Part shown: positions 26,208-33,544 of the stretch, piece after piece
Layout of the letters: each line of letters opens with the position of its first letter
How positions within the stretch are numbered: the first letter of the stretch is position 1
From: Synechococcales cyanobacterium PMM_0082
Lineage (GTDB): Bacteria; Cyanobacteriota; Cyanobacteriia; Pseudanabaenales; Pseudanabaenaceae
Direction: 5' to 3'
Length of the DNA stretch: 34,396 bases
NCBI GenBank assembly: GCA_949127865.1
Contig: CASBQR010000188.1
Coordinates: 1-34,396, forward strand
The notes under the pieces: model-generated
Database searches by the model: none
Told to the model about the DNA's origin: nothing
The model's input: the letters and a program-made list of their open reading frames with translations, nothing else
Translations under genes and position numbers: made by a program

Positions 26208-26461
26208 TCTTTTATCTCCTTATGCGCTTTTCATTAACTTTATTATTAGTACCTACTGAATCTGTGTAGGCATTAAGTATTTTAAACTTATTGATCTTAA
26301 TTAGGTCTTAAGAGTTTAAGTACCTAGGATTTTATTTTTATTAGGTCTTGCTGGTAAAAATTTTAAACCGTTAATCTAAATCTATTTTGATTACTAACAT
26401 CTCGATCAAATTTTAGTAAGAAGAAATATAGCACTTTTTATATTTATTTTAGATCTAGAGG

Positions 26462-26734
26462 TTAAGGTCCTGTAAAGATGGCATCTTCAATGTCTTTTCG
26501 GCTTAGAGAATAAGGAAAAGCACGATTTACATCTTTATTCCCTGATAGCGCATTGATATACCGTACCCGAATTTCTTCTATGTCCATTGAGATCTCAGCT
26601 TGCCAGTCCCGACATTGAACTAACCAGTTATTTAACTTTTGGCTGTCTTGCCTACAATTTTTAGACTTTAACCAAGTTTCCACCATGTTTAAGGAGTGAT
26701 TGTACAATGGTGTGTCTGCAGGGGGAAGAGTCAT
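26462..26734 (-). CDS. DUF3143 family protein
   Basis: This 90-residue hydrophilic protein from the ATG at 26734 starts MTLPPADTPLYNHSL and ends with SLSRKDIEDAIFTGP, matching the small cyanobacterial DUF3143 family in both order and length. It has no signal or membrane segment, and its function is unknown. An in-frame ATG at 26758 would add eight residues; the shorter start is preferred because family members begin near MTLPPADTPLYNH. Confidence 0.75.
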   Translation of the reverse strand: MTLPPADTPLYNHSLNMVETWLKSKNCRQDSQKLNNWLVQCRDWQAEISMDIEEIRVRYINALSGNKDVNRAFPYSLSRKDIEDAIFTGP

Positions 26735-26758
26735 AGATTCTAGGCTGTAATCATACAT

Positions 26759-27278
26759 GGTTTCTTAACTATAGCTCAGAATCTTAAATTTTTCAGAAAG
26801 CTTAAACGGTATATTCTACCGACGACTATTATAGTGCTAGTAGCGATCTGGTGATAGAGATTATAGGTTTTACTCCCGTTAATTATTTTATCTATTTTAC
26901 TAGCGATCGCAGGTGCTAATCTGGATAAATGCGAACTGACACAATTTTCTATCAGTTATTTTTAACCTTTCATGGATTGCTATTTGAGCTACTCGATCAA
27001 CCAGTGCCCGATCGCAAAGATAGATAAATCTGTGACATCCTCCCGTCGCTCACCCTTGTAAACGGTTAGAGCGCGGGGCTTCCCGCTTGTTAAGCTAAAA
27101 ATGAAATAGAAATCGATCAAAGTTATTAAGTGTGGGTTTGACTCCCACCTTGATTTATTGTTGTTGAAAATGCAGTTTATCCTATGGGTTTTCTCACTTT
27201 AACCAAAAAATAAAGCACCTAATAAAAAGCACCTAATAAATAGATGCTTCGTGTATTGGAAAACTAGCTTATAGATAG
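26759..27278. other. gene-free stretch with a solitary IS-end hairpin
   Basis: This 520-base gap has no convincing gene on either strand. It holds a hairpin related to the tnpB right end (27031-27085) and a small stem-loop, GTGGG-TTTGACT-CCCAC (27132-27148), that looks like a tRNA T arm without the rest of a tRNA. The remainder is AT-rich, with one HIP1 site. Confidence 0.6.
27031..27085 (-). mobile_element. solitary TnpB-type right-end hairpin, copy 2
   Basis: CCCG (27042-27045), one unpaired T, CGCTC (27047-27051), then GAGCG (27069-27073) and CGGG (27074-27077) form the same bulged stem as the tnpB right end. On the minus strand it ends CGGGAGGATGTCAC, close to CGGGAGCCGTCAC of copy 1. 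No tnpB remains beside it. It may be an IS scar, a non-autonomous element or a stand-alone omegaRNA. Confidence 0.6.
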
Positions 27279-28547
27279 TTAATTAAGACTTGCAGTTGGG
27301 CTTTTAATTCGTTTGGTTAGAACTTCTAGGGCTTTTGCGTATTGTGGATCTTCGTTGCTGCCAATTTCAGTACGATTTTTCATTAGTTGTTCTTTTTGAG
27401 CATCAGTTAACTCTATAACCACATCAGGCTTAATTCCAGCGCGGTTAATATCTGTCCCATTTGGCGTAAAATATTTAGCGATCGTAACTGCCATACCCGA
27501 TCCATCGCCTAAGGGAACTACCGATTGAACTAGTCCTTTCCCAAAGGTTTTAGTTCCTACTAGGATTGCTCTTTTGTTGTCTTGCAATGCTCCAGATAGG
27601 ATTTCACTAGCACTAGCAGAGCCACCATCCACAAGAACCACCACGGGTTTGTCGGTTAAAGATTGACGGTTAGCAACTAGTCTTTCACTTTCGCCTTTGC
27701 GATCAACAGTGGAAACAATTGTGGCATTATCAATAAACATCCGAGCGATCTCAGCACTGGAATATAACAAACCACCAGGGTTAGAACGAAGATCTAAAAT
27801 AAACCCACCCACATTTTTATCAACCTGAGCTTGAATAGCTTTACGCATGTCTGCTGTGGCATTGGCATTAAATTGAGTTAGACGTATATAACCAACTTTT
27901 CCCGTTGGTGTGTCCCTAATATCTGCCTTAACCACGTGCAGCTCAATTTTAGAACGGGTTAGCTCTACATCAAATGTGCGATCGCCTCGTTTAATCCCCA
28001 AAGTCACTTTAGTGTTGACTGGACCACGAATTAGAGCCACAGCTTGGTTAATATCCATGCCTTCAGTACTCTTGCCGCCAATTTTGACAACTATATCTTT
28101 AGAGATAATTCCAGCTTTTGATGCAGGTGAGTCTTCAATAGGTGATACAACTGTCAACTTTTTGGTTTCTTCATCCATGCCGAGCTGAATGCCAACCCCT
28201 GTTAGTTCACCTGAAGTATCAATTTGCATACTTTTGAATTGCTCAGGATCCATAAACCGAGTGTAAGGATCATCAAGGGTTTTGAGCATTTCCCGCACGG
28301 CTCTATGGGCATCAGCCTGTGAAGCATAGTCTCGACTCAGATATTGTTTACGGGTTTTTTGCCAATCAACCTTGTTAAAAGTGCCATCAACATACTCACG
28401 ATTGATGACTTGCCAAACTTCATCTACTACTTCTTTAGGGCTGGGACGAAATGCCGCTATGCTTGGATTTACCAACTGAAAACCAACAACAGCCACAGTT
28501 GCCATTAATGCGGCTGTTGAACTGAGTATGAGTCTGTGCTTTGCCAT
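27279..28547 (-). CDS. carboxyl-terminal processing peptidase (S41 family)
   Basis: This 422-residue protease has an N-terminal signal or anchor (about 1-32), an alpha-helical domain containing EVVDEVWQVINREYVD, and a PDZ domain at about 110-195. The S41 catalytic core follows, with catalytic S312 in GGSASASEIL and K337 in TFGKGLVQ, 25 residues apart as in Tsp and the D1 processing protease. It acts in the periplasm or thylakoid lumen. Cyanobacteria have CtpA, CtpB and CtpC; only CtpA matures D1, and this one cannot be assigned confidently from sequence alone. Confidence 0.92.
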   Translation of the reverse strand: MAKHRLILSSTAALMATVAVVGFQLVNPSIAAFRPSPKEVVDEVWQVINREYVDGTFNKVDWQKTRKQYLSRDYASQADAHRAVREMLKTLDDPYTRFMDPEQFKSMQIDTSGELTGVGIQLGMDEETKKLTVVSPIEDSPASKAGIISKDIVVKIGGKSTEGMDINQAVALIRGPVNTKVTLGIKRGDRTFDVELTRSKIELHVVKADIRDTPTGKVGYIRLTQFNANATADMRKAIQAQVDKNVGGFILDLRSNPGGLLYSSAEIARMFIDNATIVSTVDRKGESERLVANRQSLTDKPVVVLVDGGSASASEILSGALQDNKRAILVGTKTFGKGLVQSVVPLGDGSGMAVTIAKYFTPNGTDINRAGIKPDVVIELTDAQKEQLMKNRTEIGSNEDPQYAKALEVLTKRIKSPTASLN

Positions 28548-28679
28548 GACTTTTAATTGTAGGGTTACTACCTGAAATATATTGTTAATCTAACACAATC
28601 GAATGTATCAAGAGTTAATCTAAGCCTAATATACTAGCTTAGGGTTCAAATCAGTCTAGTGAGATAGATCACTTGGGTA

Positions 28680-28709
28680 CTTACCACCTCATTTGGAAAG
28701 TGTGGTAAG
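28680..28709. promoter_or_regulatory. inverted repeat upstream of the transglutaminase-like gene
   Basis: CTTACCAC (28680-28687) and GTGGTAAG (28702-28709) form a perfect 8-bp inverted repeat with a 14-base centre, about 70 bases before the gene. It could be a regulator site or an RNA hairpin in the leader. Confidence 0.35.
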
Positions 28710-28742
28710 AGCTAATTTATAGTGAAATGTAATGCTAATATG

Positions 28743-28776
28743 CCTCCATTATTTGATTACCTCCATTATTTGATTA
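28743..28776. repeat. 17-bp tandem duplication
   Basis: CCTCCATTATTTGATTA occurs twice in a row (28743-28759, 28760-28776), ending 4 bases before the ATG at 28781. CCTCC is not a ribosome-binding motif on this strand. It looks like a recent slippage in the leader. Confidence 0.8.
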
Positions 28777-28780
28777 ATTG

Positions 28781-30391
28781 ATGAGTAAAATGGCTAGTCT
28801 ACCTTCTGTAATTCATCCCGTCGGTGCATATACTCTCTATGGTTTGGTGTGGCAGTCTGACTATGCGATCGCCCTTGATGCCTACCAAGGACATTTATTA
28901 AAGATTGATCCGTTGACAGAAGGGGCAAGTATCCTCAATGTCTATAACTCTAAGTTATTTACTGATGGCACGGGTATTGCGATTACGGGTGAAACTTTGT
29001 GGTTGGCACTTGGCAATACGATTTATTACTGCAGTATGGACGATTTTGATTTGCAGCCTTTTATTCAACTACCCGAAGAAATTCATGGCATTGCGGTATC
29101 TGAAGGGGCTGTATATGCGAGCTCAAAGCAGGTAAATAAAATTTTTGTATTTGGTCGAGCAACTAGAGGCTTAATTCGGGTAATCGATGCGCCTGGCATT
29201 AGCGAAGAGGCGTTGACCTTTCATAATGGCGATCTATGGGTGTGCGATCGCCTAGAAGAAACAGTATATTGTTTGGATTCTAAAACTGGAGAAGTAAAAT
29301 TTCGAGCCCTTACCCCATTCGCCAATCCGACAGGGCTAAGTTTTTATGAAGATGCCCTCTATGTTGTATACACAGGAGATGAAAATTATATTCGGGATAA
29401 TCCTAATGATCCGATCCCTTTATCTGTAGCCATTCGCGATCGCACCTTTATCCATCGTTTGCATATTATTCGCCATCATGCTAAGCCCAGCTACACACTT
29501 TCTAATGGGTATTTAGTGGAAATGATTTATCTGGAGGAAACTGCTTGTACTGAACCTCAAGATTTGCATAATTTGAATTGGCGCATTGCTTTACCTGATC
29601 ATACTGATCGCCAAAAAGTGATTTCCATTGAAGCGATCGGAATGCCCTTTGTGGAAGATACGATCAATGGTCAAAAAATAGCAGCATTTAAAATTGGAGA
29701 GCTAAGGGCAGAAGAAGCCAGAATGTTTGGTTGGAAAGCAACCTTGGAGTTGCGTGGGATTAAATATGAAATTAATTTTGATGAAGTTGATAATGTTCCG
29801 CCCTTGTCCAGCGAACTCCAAGCTGAATATTTAATTGATGATGATGGTTTAGGCATGGATATTCCTGCTATTAAAGATGCAGCAAGAGAAGCTGTGGGTA
29901 GTGAGCAGAATATTCTGAAAAAGATGCTGATGATTCGGGAGTATGTATATGACAAACTAGAGTATCGGATGATTCCTTATATTAGTGCTCCTGATGAAGT
30001 AATTGCTAGGGGTACGGCTTCCTGTGGGGAATATGTGGGATTATTATTGGCTTTGGCACGACTGAATGGAATTGCCTGTCGGACTGTAGGACGCTATAAA
30101 TGCCCACCTGTGGCTGATCAACAGAATATTCCTTTAGCTCAATATTATAATCATGTGTGGATTGAGTTTTATATTCCCAGTATAGGATGGCTACCGATGG
30201 AATCAAATCCTGATGATACAGGCGATCGCCCCTATCCGACCCGTTGGTTTATGGGATTACCTTGGTATCATGTGGAGATTGGCAAAGGCGTAACTTTTGA
30301 AACAATTCGTCCCCAACCATTCTCCATTGGGGAGTTGGCTTTAAATCATGTCCGTTTTAAGATTTTAAGAGAACTTGATTCAGACTCTTGA
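28781..30391 (+). CDS. transglutaminase-like protein with N-terminal propeller-like region
   Basis: This 536-residue protein from ATG 28781 has no signal peptide. About 1-200 shows repeated beta motifs (LLKIDPLTEGAS, LWLALGNTIYYC, GIAVSEGAVYASSKQ, LWVCDRLEETVYCLD), like a beta-propeller. The C-terminal half is a transglutaminase/protease-like domain with an apparent triad: C415 in GTASCGEYVGLLLALAR, H458 in YYNHVWIEFY and D478 in ESNPDDTG. Such domains cleave or cross-link proteins, or act on peptides. It overlaps the upstream part of the DUF6671 frame only if a TTG start is used there. The substrate is unknown. Confidence 0.85.
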   Translation: MSKMASLPSVIHPVGAYTLYGLVWQSDYAIALDAYQGHLLKIDPLTEGASILNVYNSKLFTDGTGIAITGETLWLALGNTIYYCSMDDFDLQPFIQLPEEIHGIAVSEGAVYASSKQVNKIFVFGRATRGLIRVIDAPGISEEALTFHNGDLWVCDRLEETVYCLDSKTGEVKFRALTPFANPTGLSFYEDALYVVYTGDENYIRDNPNDPIPLSVAIRDRTFIHRLHIIRHHAKPSYTLSNGYLVEMIYLEETACTEPQDLHNLNWRIALPDHTDRQKVISIEAIGMPFVEDTINGQKIAAFKIGELRAEEARMFGWKATLELRGIKYEINFDEVDNVPPLSSELQAEYLIDDDGLGMDIPAIKDAAREAVGSEQNILKKMLMIREYVYDKLEYRMIPYISAPDEVIARGTASCGEYVGLLLALARLNGIACRTVGRYKCPPVADQQNIPLAQYYNHVWIEFYIPSIGWLPMESNPDDTGDRPYPTRWFMGLPWYHVEIGKGVTFETIRPQPFSIGELALNHVRFKILRELDSDS

Positions 30392-30419
30392 GGAATTAAG
30401 AATAAAAGTGCCAACTTCT

Positions 30420-31268
30420 ATGGGTTTTAAACCGATGATATTTGCTAATCGCACCGCAGTAATTGCTACTATGCATGGCAAAGAAAAGGTGATTGCCCCA
30501 ATATTAAGGCAGGAGTTTGGGATTTCAGCAATAGTTTCACCAAACTTGAATACCGATCAATTTGGCACATTTACGCGAGATCTTAATCGAACTGGCACCC
30601 AAATTGAAGCAGCAAGATTTAAGGCTGAAGCTGCCTTATTGTTAGCCGATCAAAGCTTGGCAATCTCAAGTGAAGGTAGCTTTTTCCCTCATCCACTATT
30701 AGGTATTCCTTGCGATCGGGAAATTGTCATGCTTCTAGATCGAGCCAATGATTTGGAAATTGTGGGAGAAGAGATGTCTGTAACGACAAACTTTGATTGT
30801 AAACTTGTAAAAAATTGGCAAGAAATTGAGAAATTTGCCCAGAAAGTAGGTTTCCCTGACCATGGACTAGTGGCGATCGCTCCCAACGGCATAATTACTA
30901 AGGGCATTACTTCAGTTACTGAATTATCTGAAATTGTGGAAAGAACCTTTGCGATGTTTCCGTCGGAGGTATTACGCCTAGAAACTGATATGCGGGCGTT
31001 TTACAATCCTACGAGGATGATTAATATTGAAAAGGCTACTTTAAATTTAGTCAATAAAATGCATAGCCTTTGCCCACAGTGTCATACCCCTGGGTTTGCG
31101 ATCACTGAGTATAAATCTGGCTTGCGTTGCAGTCTTTGTGGCAGTCCAACCGAACTAACTAGAGCCGCAGTTTATCGATGTCAAAAATGCGATTTTAGGC
31201 AAGAAGTAGCTTTTCCAAATGGCGCAGAAGCTGCAGATCCCCAATATTGCCCATACTGCAATCCGTAG
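30420..31268 (+). CDS. DUF6671 family protein with C-terminal zinc ribbons
   Basis: This 282-residue protein from ATG 30420 starts MGFKPMIFANRTAVIATMHGKEKVIAPIL, a pattern seen in DUF6671 proteins, and has AEAALLLADQSLAISSEGSF. The C-terminus holds Cys pairs in two zinc-ribbon-like units: CPQC and CSLCG, then CQKC and CPYC. No enzyme activity is known. The frame extends back to a TTG at 30375, inside the previous gene, but ATG 30420 is the more likely start; ATG 30435 is also possible. The two genes are in the same direction, 28 bases apart, and may be one operon. Confidence 0.75.
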   Translation: MGFKPMIFANRTAVIATMHGKEKVIAPILRQEFGISAIVSPNLNTDQFGTFTRDLNRTGTQIEAARFKAEAALLLADQSLAISSEGSFFPHPLLGIPCDREIVMLLDRANDLEIVGEEMSVTTNFDCKLVKNWQEIEKFAQKVGFPDHGLVAIAPNGIITKGITSVTELSEIVERTFAMFPSEVLRLETDMRAFYNPTRMINIEKATLNLVNKMHSLCPQCHTPGFAITEYKSGLRCSLCGSPTELTRAAVYRCQKCDFRQEVAFPNGAEAADPQYCPYCNP

Positions 31269-31290
31269 TTAACGCAATGTGCAAGTACAA

Positions 31291-31379
31291 CCAACCCTCA
31301 TCCCCCCAGCCCCTTCTCCCAAAGCAGGAGAAGGGGAGCAAGAAATTATCAAAGTCCCTCTCTCGCTCTGGGAAAAGAA
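31291..31379. repeat. cyanobacterial C-rich dispersed repeat and hairpin
   Basis: The region starts ACCAACCCTCATCCCCCCAG and contains CCCCTTCTCC (31310-31319) pairing with GGAGAAGGGG (31327-31336) around 7 bases. It continues with CCCTCTCTCGCTCTGGG. Such sequence is scattered through many cyanobacterial genomes. It lies between two convergent genes and could end both transcripts. Confidence 0.65.
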
Positions 31380-31407
31380 GTAGTGCAGGGCATTAGTTAT
31401 TAAAAAA

Positions 31408-31992
31408 CTAGTAGATAAGCTCTGATGAAAAATCTTGAATTTTAGTAAACCTGTATGCGCCAGCGATCGCTCCCCAAAGACTGGCACCTGTAATGATATC
31501 TATACCTTTGTCATAACTAAGAAATTCTGAGGCTGAAGCTGAAAACCCTAAACTAACCTGCTTAGTTTCACCTAGATAGCTAAAGCAGCATTTGGCATCG
31601 GCGGGTAGCTCTGCCGTATATATATTTGTGTGAAGGTTAACTTTGAGAGCGCAATCTGGCAGGGGGATCAGATCAGCCACGCTAAGTTGTTGTAGTTGCT
31701 CAGGTCTAGTTGCGGCACCTTGCCACAGGGCAGGATTTTCAAAAGCATAGTAGTGAACTTGGATATTGCCATCTAGCTCTCGGAGGTTCAGAATGCGCTG
31801 ACGATATGGTTTATTAATATTGATGATATTAGCTTGCTCAGCAAATAAGGCAATTCCTGTTAAGCCAGAGTTAGGTATAGGTCTTTGCCACAGTCTTAAA
31901 TTTACATACCACACTGGATCGGTGATCGCCTGCTCTCGATTGCCAAACTCACCTGCCATATAGCGAGCGAGAATTAAAAGCTGACTTTCCAT
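31408..31992 (-). CDS. CpcT/CpeT-family phycobiliprotein lyase
   Basis: These lyases attach bilins to a Cys of the beta subunit of phycocyanin (CpcT) or phycoerythrin (CpeT). The 194-residue protein shows the family pattern: LARYMAGEFGNREQAITDP near the start, VNLRLWQRPI, ALFAEQANIININKPYRQR, YAFENPALWQGA, and the segment DCALKVNLHTNIYTAELP. It closes with SASEFLSYDKGID. It lies alone, downstream of a C-rich repeat and convergent with the DUF6671 gene. Whether the substrate is phycocyanin or phycoerythrin cannot be told here. Confidence 0.9.
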   Translation of the reverse strand: MESQLLILARYMAGEFGNREQAITDPVWYVNLRLWQRPIPNSGLTGIALFAEQANIININKPYRQRILNLRELDGNIQVHYYAFENPALWQGAATRPEQLQQLSVADLIPLPDCALKVNLHTNIYTAELPADAKCCFSYLGETKQVSLGFSASASEFLSYDKGIDIITGASLWGAIAGAYRFTKIQDFSSELIY

Positions 31993-32041
31993 AGTTTTTG
32001 AACTTTAATACTGACCACTTAACTATACAACTTCGCTCAAA

Positions 32042-32090
32042 GTGACGGCTCCCGACGCTGACGCTTAGGCGCACAGCGCGGGCTTCTCAG
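32042..32090 (-). mobile_element. TnpB element right end / omegaRNA 3' hairpin, copy 1
   Basis: CCCG (32051-32054), one unpaired A, CGCTG (32056-32060), then CAGCG (32074-32078) and CGGG (32079-32082). It overlaps the end of tnpB, as RNA scaffolds do in IS200/IS605 TnpB loci. On the minus strand the likely scaffold end reads CGGGAGCCGTCAC, and the next bases, TTTGAGCGAAGTTG, would start the guide. Confidence 0.65.
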
Positions 32091-33252
32091 CAACACCACC
32101 AATCGGTTCGGTTACACTCTGAGCTTTAATCACTGTCCGCCCGACAGCAATATTTTTAATATTGATAGCAGCATTGATATCCCGATCTAGTTCAAGACCG
32201 CACACATGGCAGCTATGCCAACGATCTGCGATAGTTTTTGGGATATGCGTACCGCAATTAGAACAAAGTTGAGTAGTGTTGTATGGGTTCACAGCAATCG
32301 CCAATTTGCCAGCACTTTCAGCCTTGCAAGTAACAATTGATTTGCCCATCCTCGTTTTTGCTAACCCTTTGATGTTCAAGTCCTCATGACCAATCACATC
32401 ATATTTGTCTAGCAAATTCTTGGAAGTTTTAAAGAAAAAATCACGCCGTTGCCTAGCAACTTTTTGATGATGCTTAGCCAACCTTTTGACGGCTTTACGT
32501 CGGCGATGAGAGCCTTTTTTCTTACGAGAAACAGCCCTACTTAAATATTTTTTACACTTCTCAGACTTTCTCGCAAACTGAGGAATAGGAAACGTTTCAC
32601 CATCACTGGTAATCAAGAAATCCTTCAGCCCCATATCAATCCCAACACTGTTATCTAATTTGATATCAGCGCTGATAGTTGGTACGGTCACATCTTGCAA
32701 ACTCAAGACGACATAGTAGCCATCCGCAGCTTTAACAATTTGTGCTGTTTTAATCTTAAAACCGTCAGGGATAGGGCGGTGTAGAATAATTTTTACTTCA
32801 CCAAATTTCGGCAGATTAATCCAATTTGCTTTGATGCAATCCTGTTTCATCTGCGTATAGGTGAAGCTGTGGTATCTACCTACGCCCTTAAATCTTGGTT
32901 TACCAGAACGCTTACCAGCTTTATTAGCTTTGATATATCGATCAAAAGCTTTTTTGACCCTCCCAATACGATCTTGCAGTACTTGAGAATAAAGTTCGCC
33001 ATACTCAGGAAACTGCTTTTTTGTATTCAGTAAATCTCGCTTTTGCCAATAATAATCAGGCTCTTCGATTATGGGAGCGATGCTGCATGATATGAGAGAG
33101 CATGAATCAATGGGGCAACGAGTAGACTCGTACCATCTGAAACGCTCACCCACCCGATAGTTGTACTGCATACGCAACAAATTAAGCCACTCGTCAAACT
33201 GATGAGATTGGGCTTTATTTGGGCGTAATTTGTACTTGTATGCGAGTATCAT
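32065..33252 (-). CDS. tnpB: TnpB (IS200/IS605-type RNA-guided nuclease), likely internally deleted
   Basis: TnpB is an RNA-guided DNA nuclease of insertion sequences, related to Cas12. The 395-residue protein starts MILAYKYKLRPNKAQ. RuvC residues D206 (GIDMGLKDF), E290 (GHEDLNIKGLAK) and D356/D358 (DRDINAAINI) are present, with zinc cysteines C330, C333, C348 and C351. After KTRMGKSI (299-306), many relatives continue with a roughly 11-13 residue block of the type DAGWGQFLQIL before CKAESAG. Here VT leads straight to CKAESAG, so a small in-frame loss is likely. No tnpA is present. Confidence 0.9.
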   Translation of the reverse strand: MILAYKYKLRPNKAQSHQFDEWLNLLRMQYNYRVGERFRWYESTRCPIDSCSLISCSIAPIIEEPDYYWQKRDLLNTKKQFPEYGELYSQVLQDRIGRVKKAFDRYIKANKAGKRSGKPRFKGVGRYHSFTYTQMKQDCIKANWINLPKFGEVKIILHRPIPDGFKIKTAQIVKAADGYYVVLSLQDVTVPTISADIKLDNSVGIDMGLKDFLITSDGETFPIPQFARKSEKCKKYLSRAVSRKKKGSHRRRKAVKRLAKHHQKVARQRRDFFFKTSKNLLDKYDVIGHEDLNIKGLAKTRMGKSIVTCKAESAGKLAIAVNPYNTTQLCSNCGTHIPKTIADRWHSCHVCGLELDRDINAAINIKNIAVGRTVIKAQSVTEPIGGVAEKPALCA

Positions 33253-33290
33253 GCTATTAATTATAGTGCAGAGCTATACAAACATTGCTT

Positions 33291-33437
33291 ATGAATCAAA
33301 TTAATTTTCGAGTTACAGGTGAAGAGTTAGAGCATTTAAAAAAATATTGTAATATCAAAAAAAGGCAGCAAAGCGAACTTCTGCGAGAATTGATTAGAAA
33401 ATTGTCAATCTCAGGGGTGTTGAACCCCATCGATTGA
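33291..33437 (+). CDS. small ribbon-helix-helix (CopG/Arc-like) protein
   Basis: This 48-residue protein reads MNQINFRVTGEELEHLKK, then YCNIKKRQQSELLRELIRKL. It has a beta strand followed by two helices, the ribbon-helix-helix pattern of small DNA-binding proteins. It is divergent from tnpB with a 38-base gap, so it could bind the shared promoter region, as many transposon-linked RHH proteins do. The ATG at 33291 is the only sensible start. The frame ends within a GGGGT/ACCCC hairpin (33414-33428). Confidence 0.75.
   Translation: MNQINFRVTGEELEHLKKYCNIKKRQQSELLRELIRKLSISGVLNPID
33414..33428 (+). terminator. small hairpin in the end of the RHH gene
   Basis: GGGGT (33414-33418) pairs with ACCCC (33424-33428) around GTTGA. 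It is inside the last codons of the RHH gene and is followed by no T run, so a terminator role is uncertain. Confidence 0.25.
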
Positions 33438-33445
33438 CGCGCTTA

Positions 33446-33490
33446 CATCCCGCCGCTCACATGAGTACAGGTAGAGCGCGGGGCTTTCGC
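33446..33490 (-). mobile_element. TnpB-type end hairpin, copy 3
   Basis: CCCG (33449-33452), one unpaired C, CGCTC (33454-33458), then GAGCG (33474-33478) and CGGG (33479-33482) repeat the bulged stem. It has the same orientation as copies 1 and 2, and lies upstream of tnpB rather than after it. After CGGGA on the minus strand it reads TGTAAGCG, so the GTCAC end is not kept. It may be a left end or the scar of a second insertion. Confidence 0.55.
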
Positions 33491-33544
33491 TCAAACTAAA
33501 ATGTGTTAAAACAAATGGGCTAATCATTATTTACAGCTTGGCAA

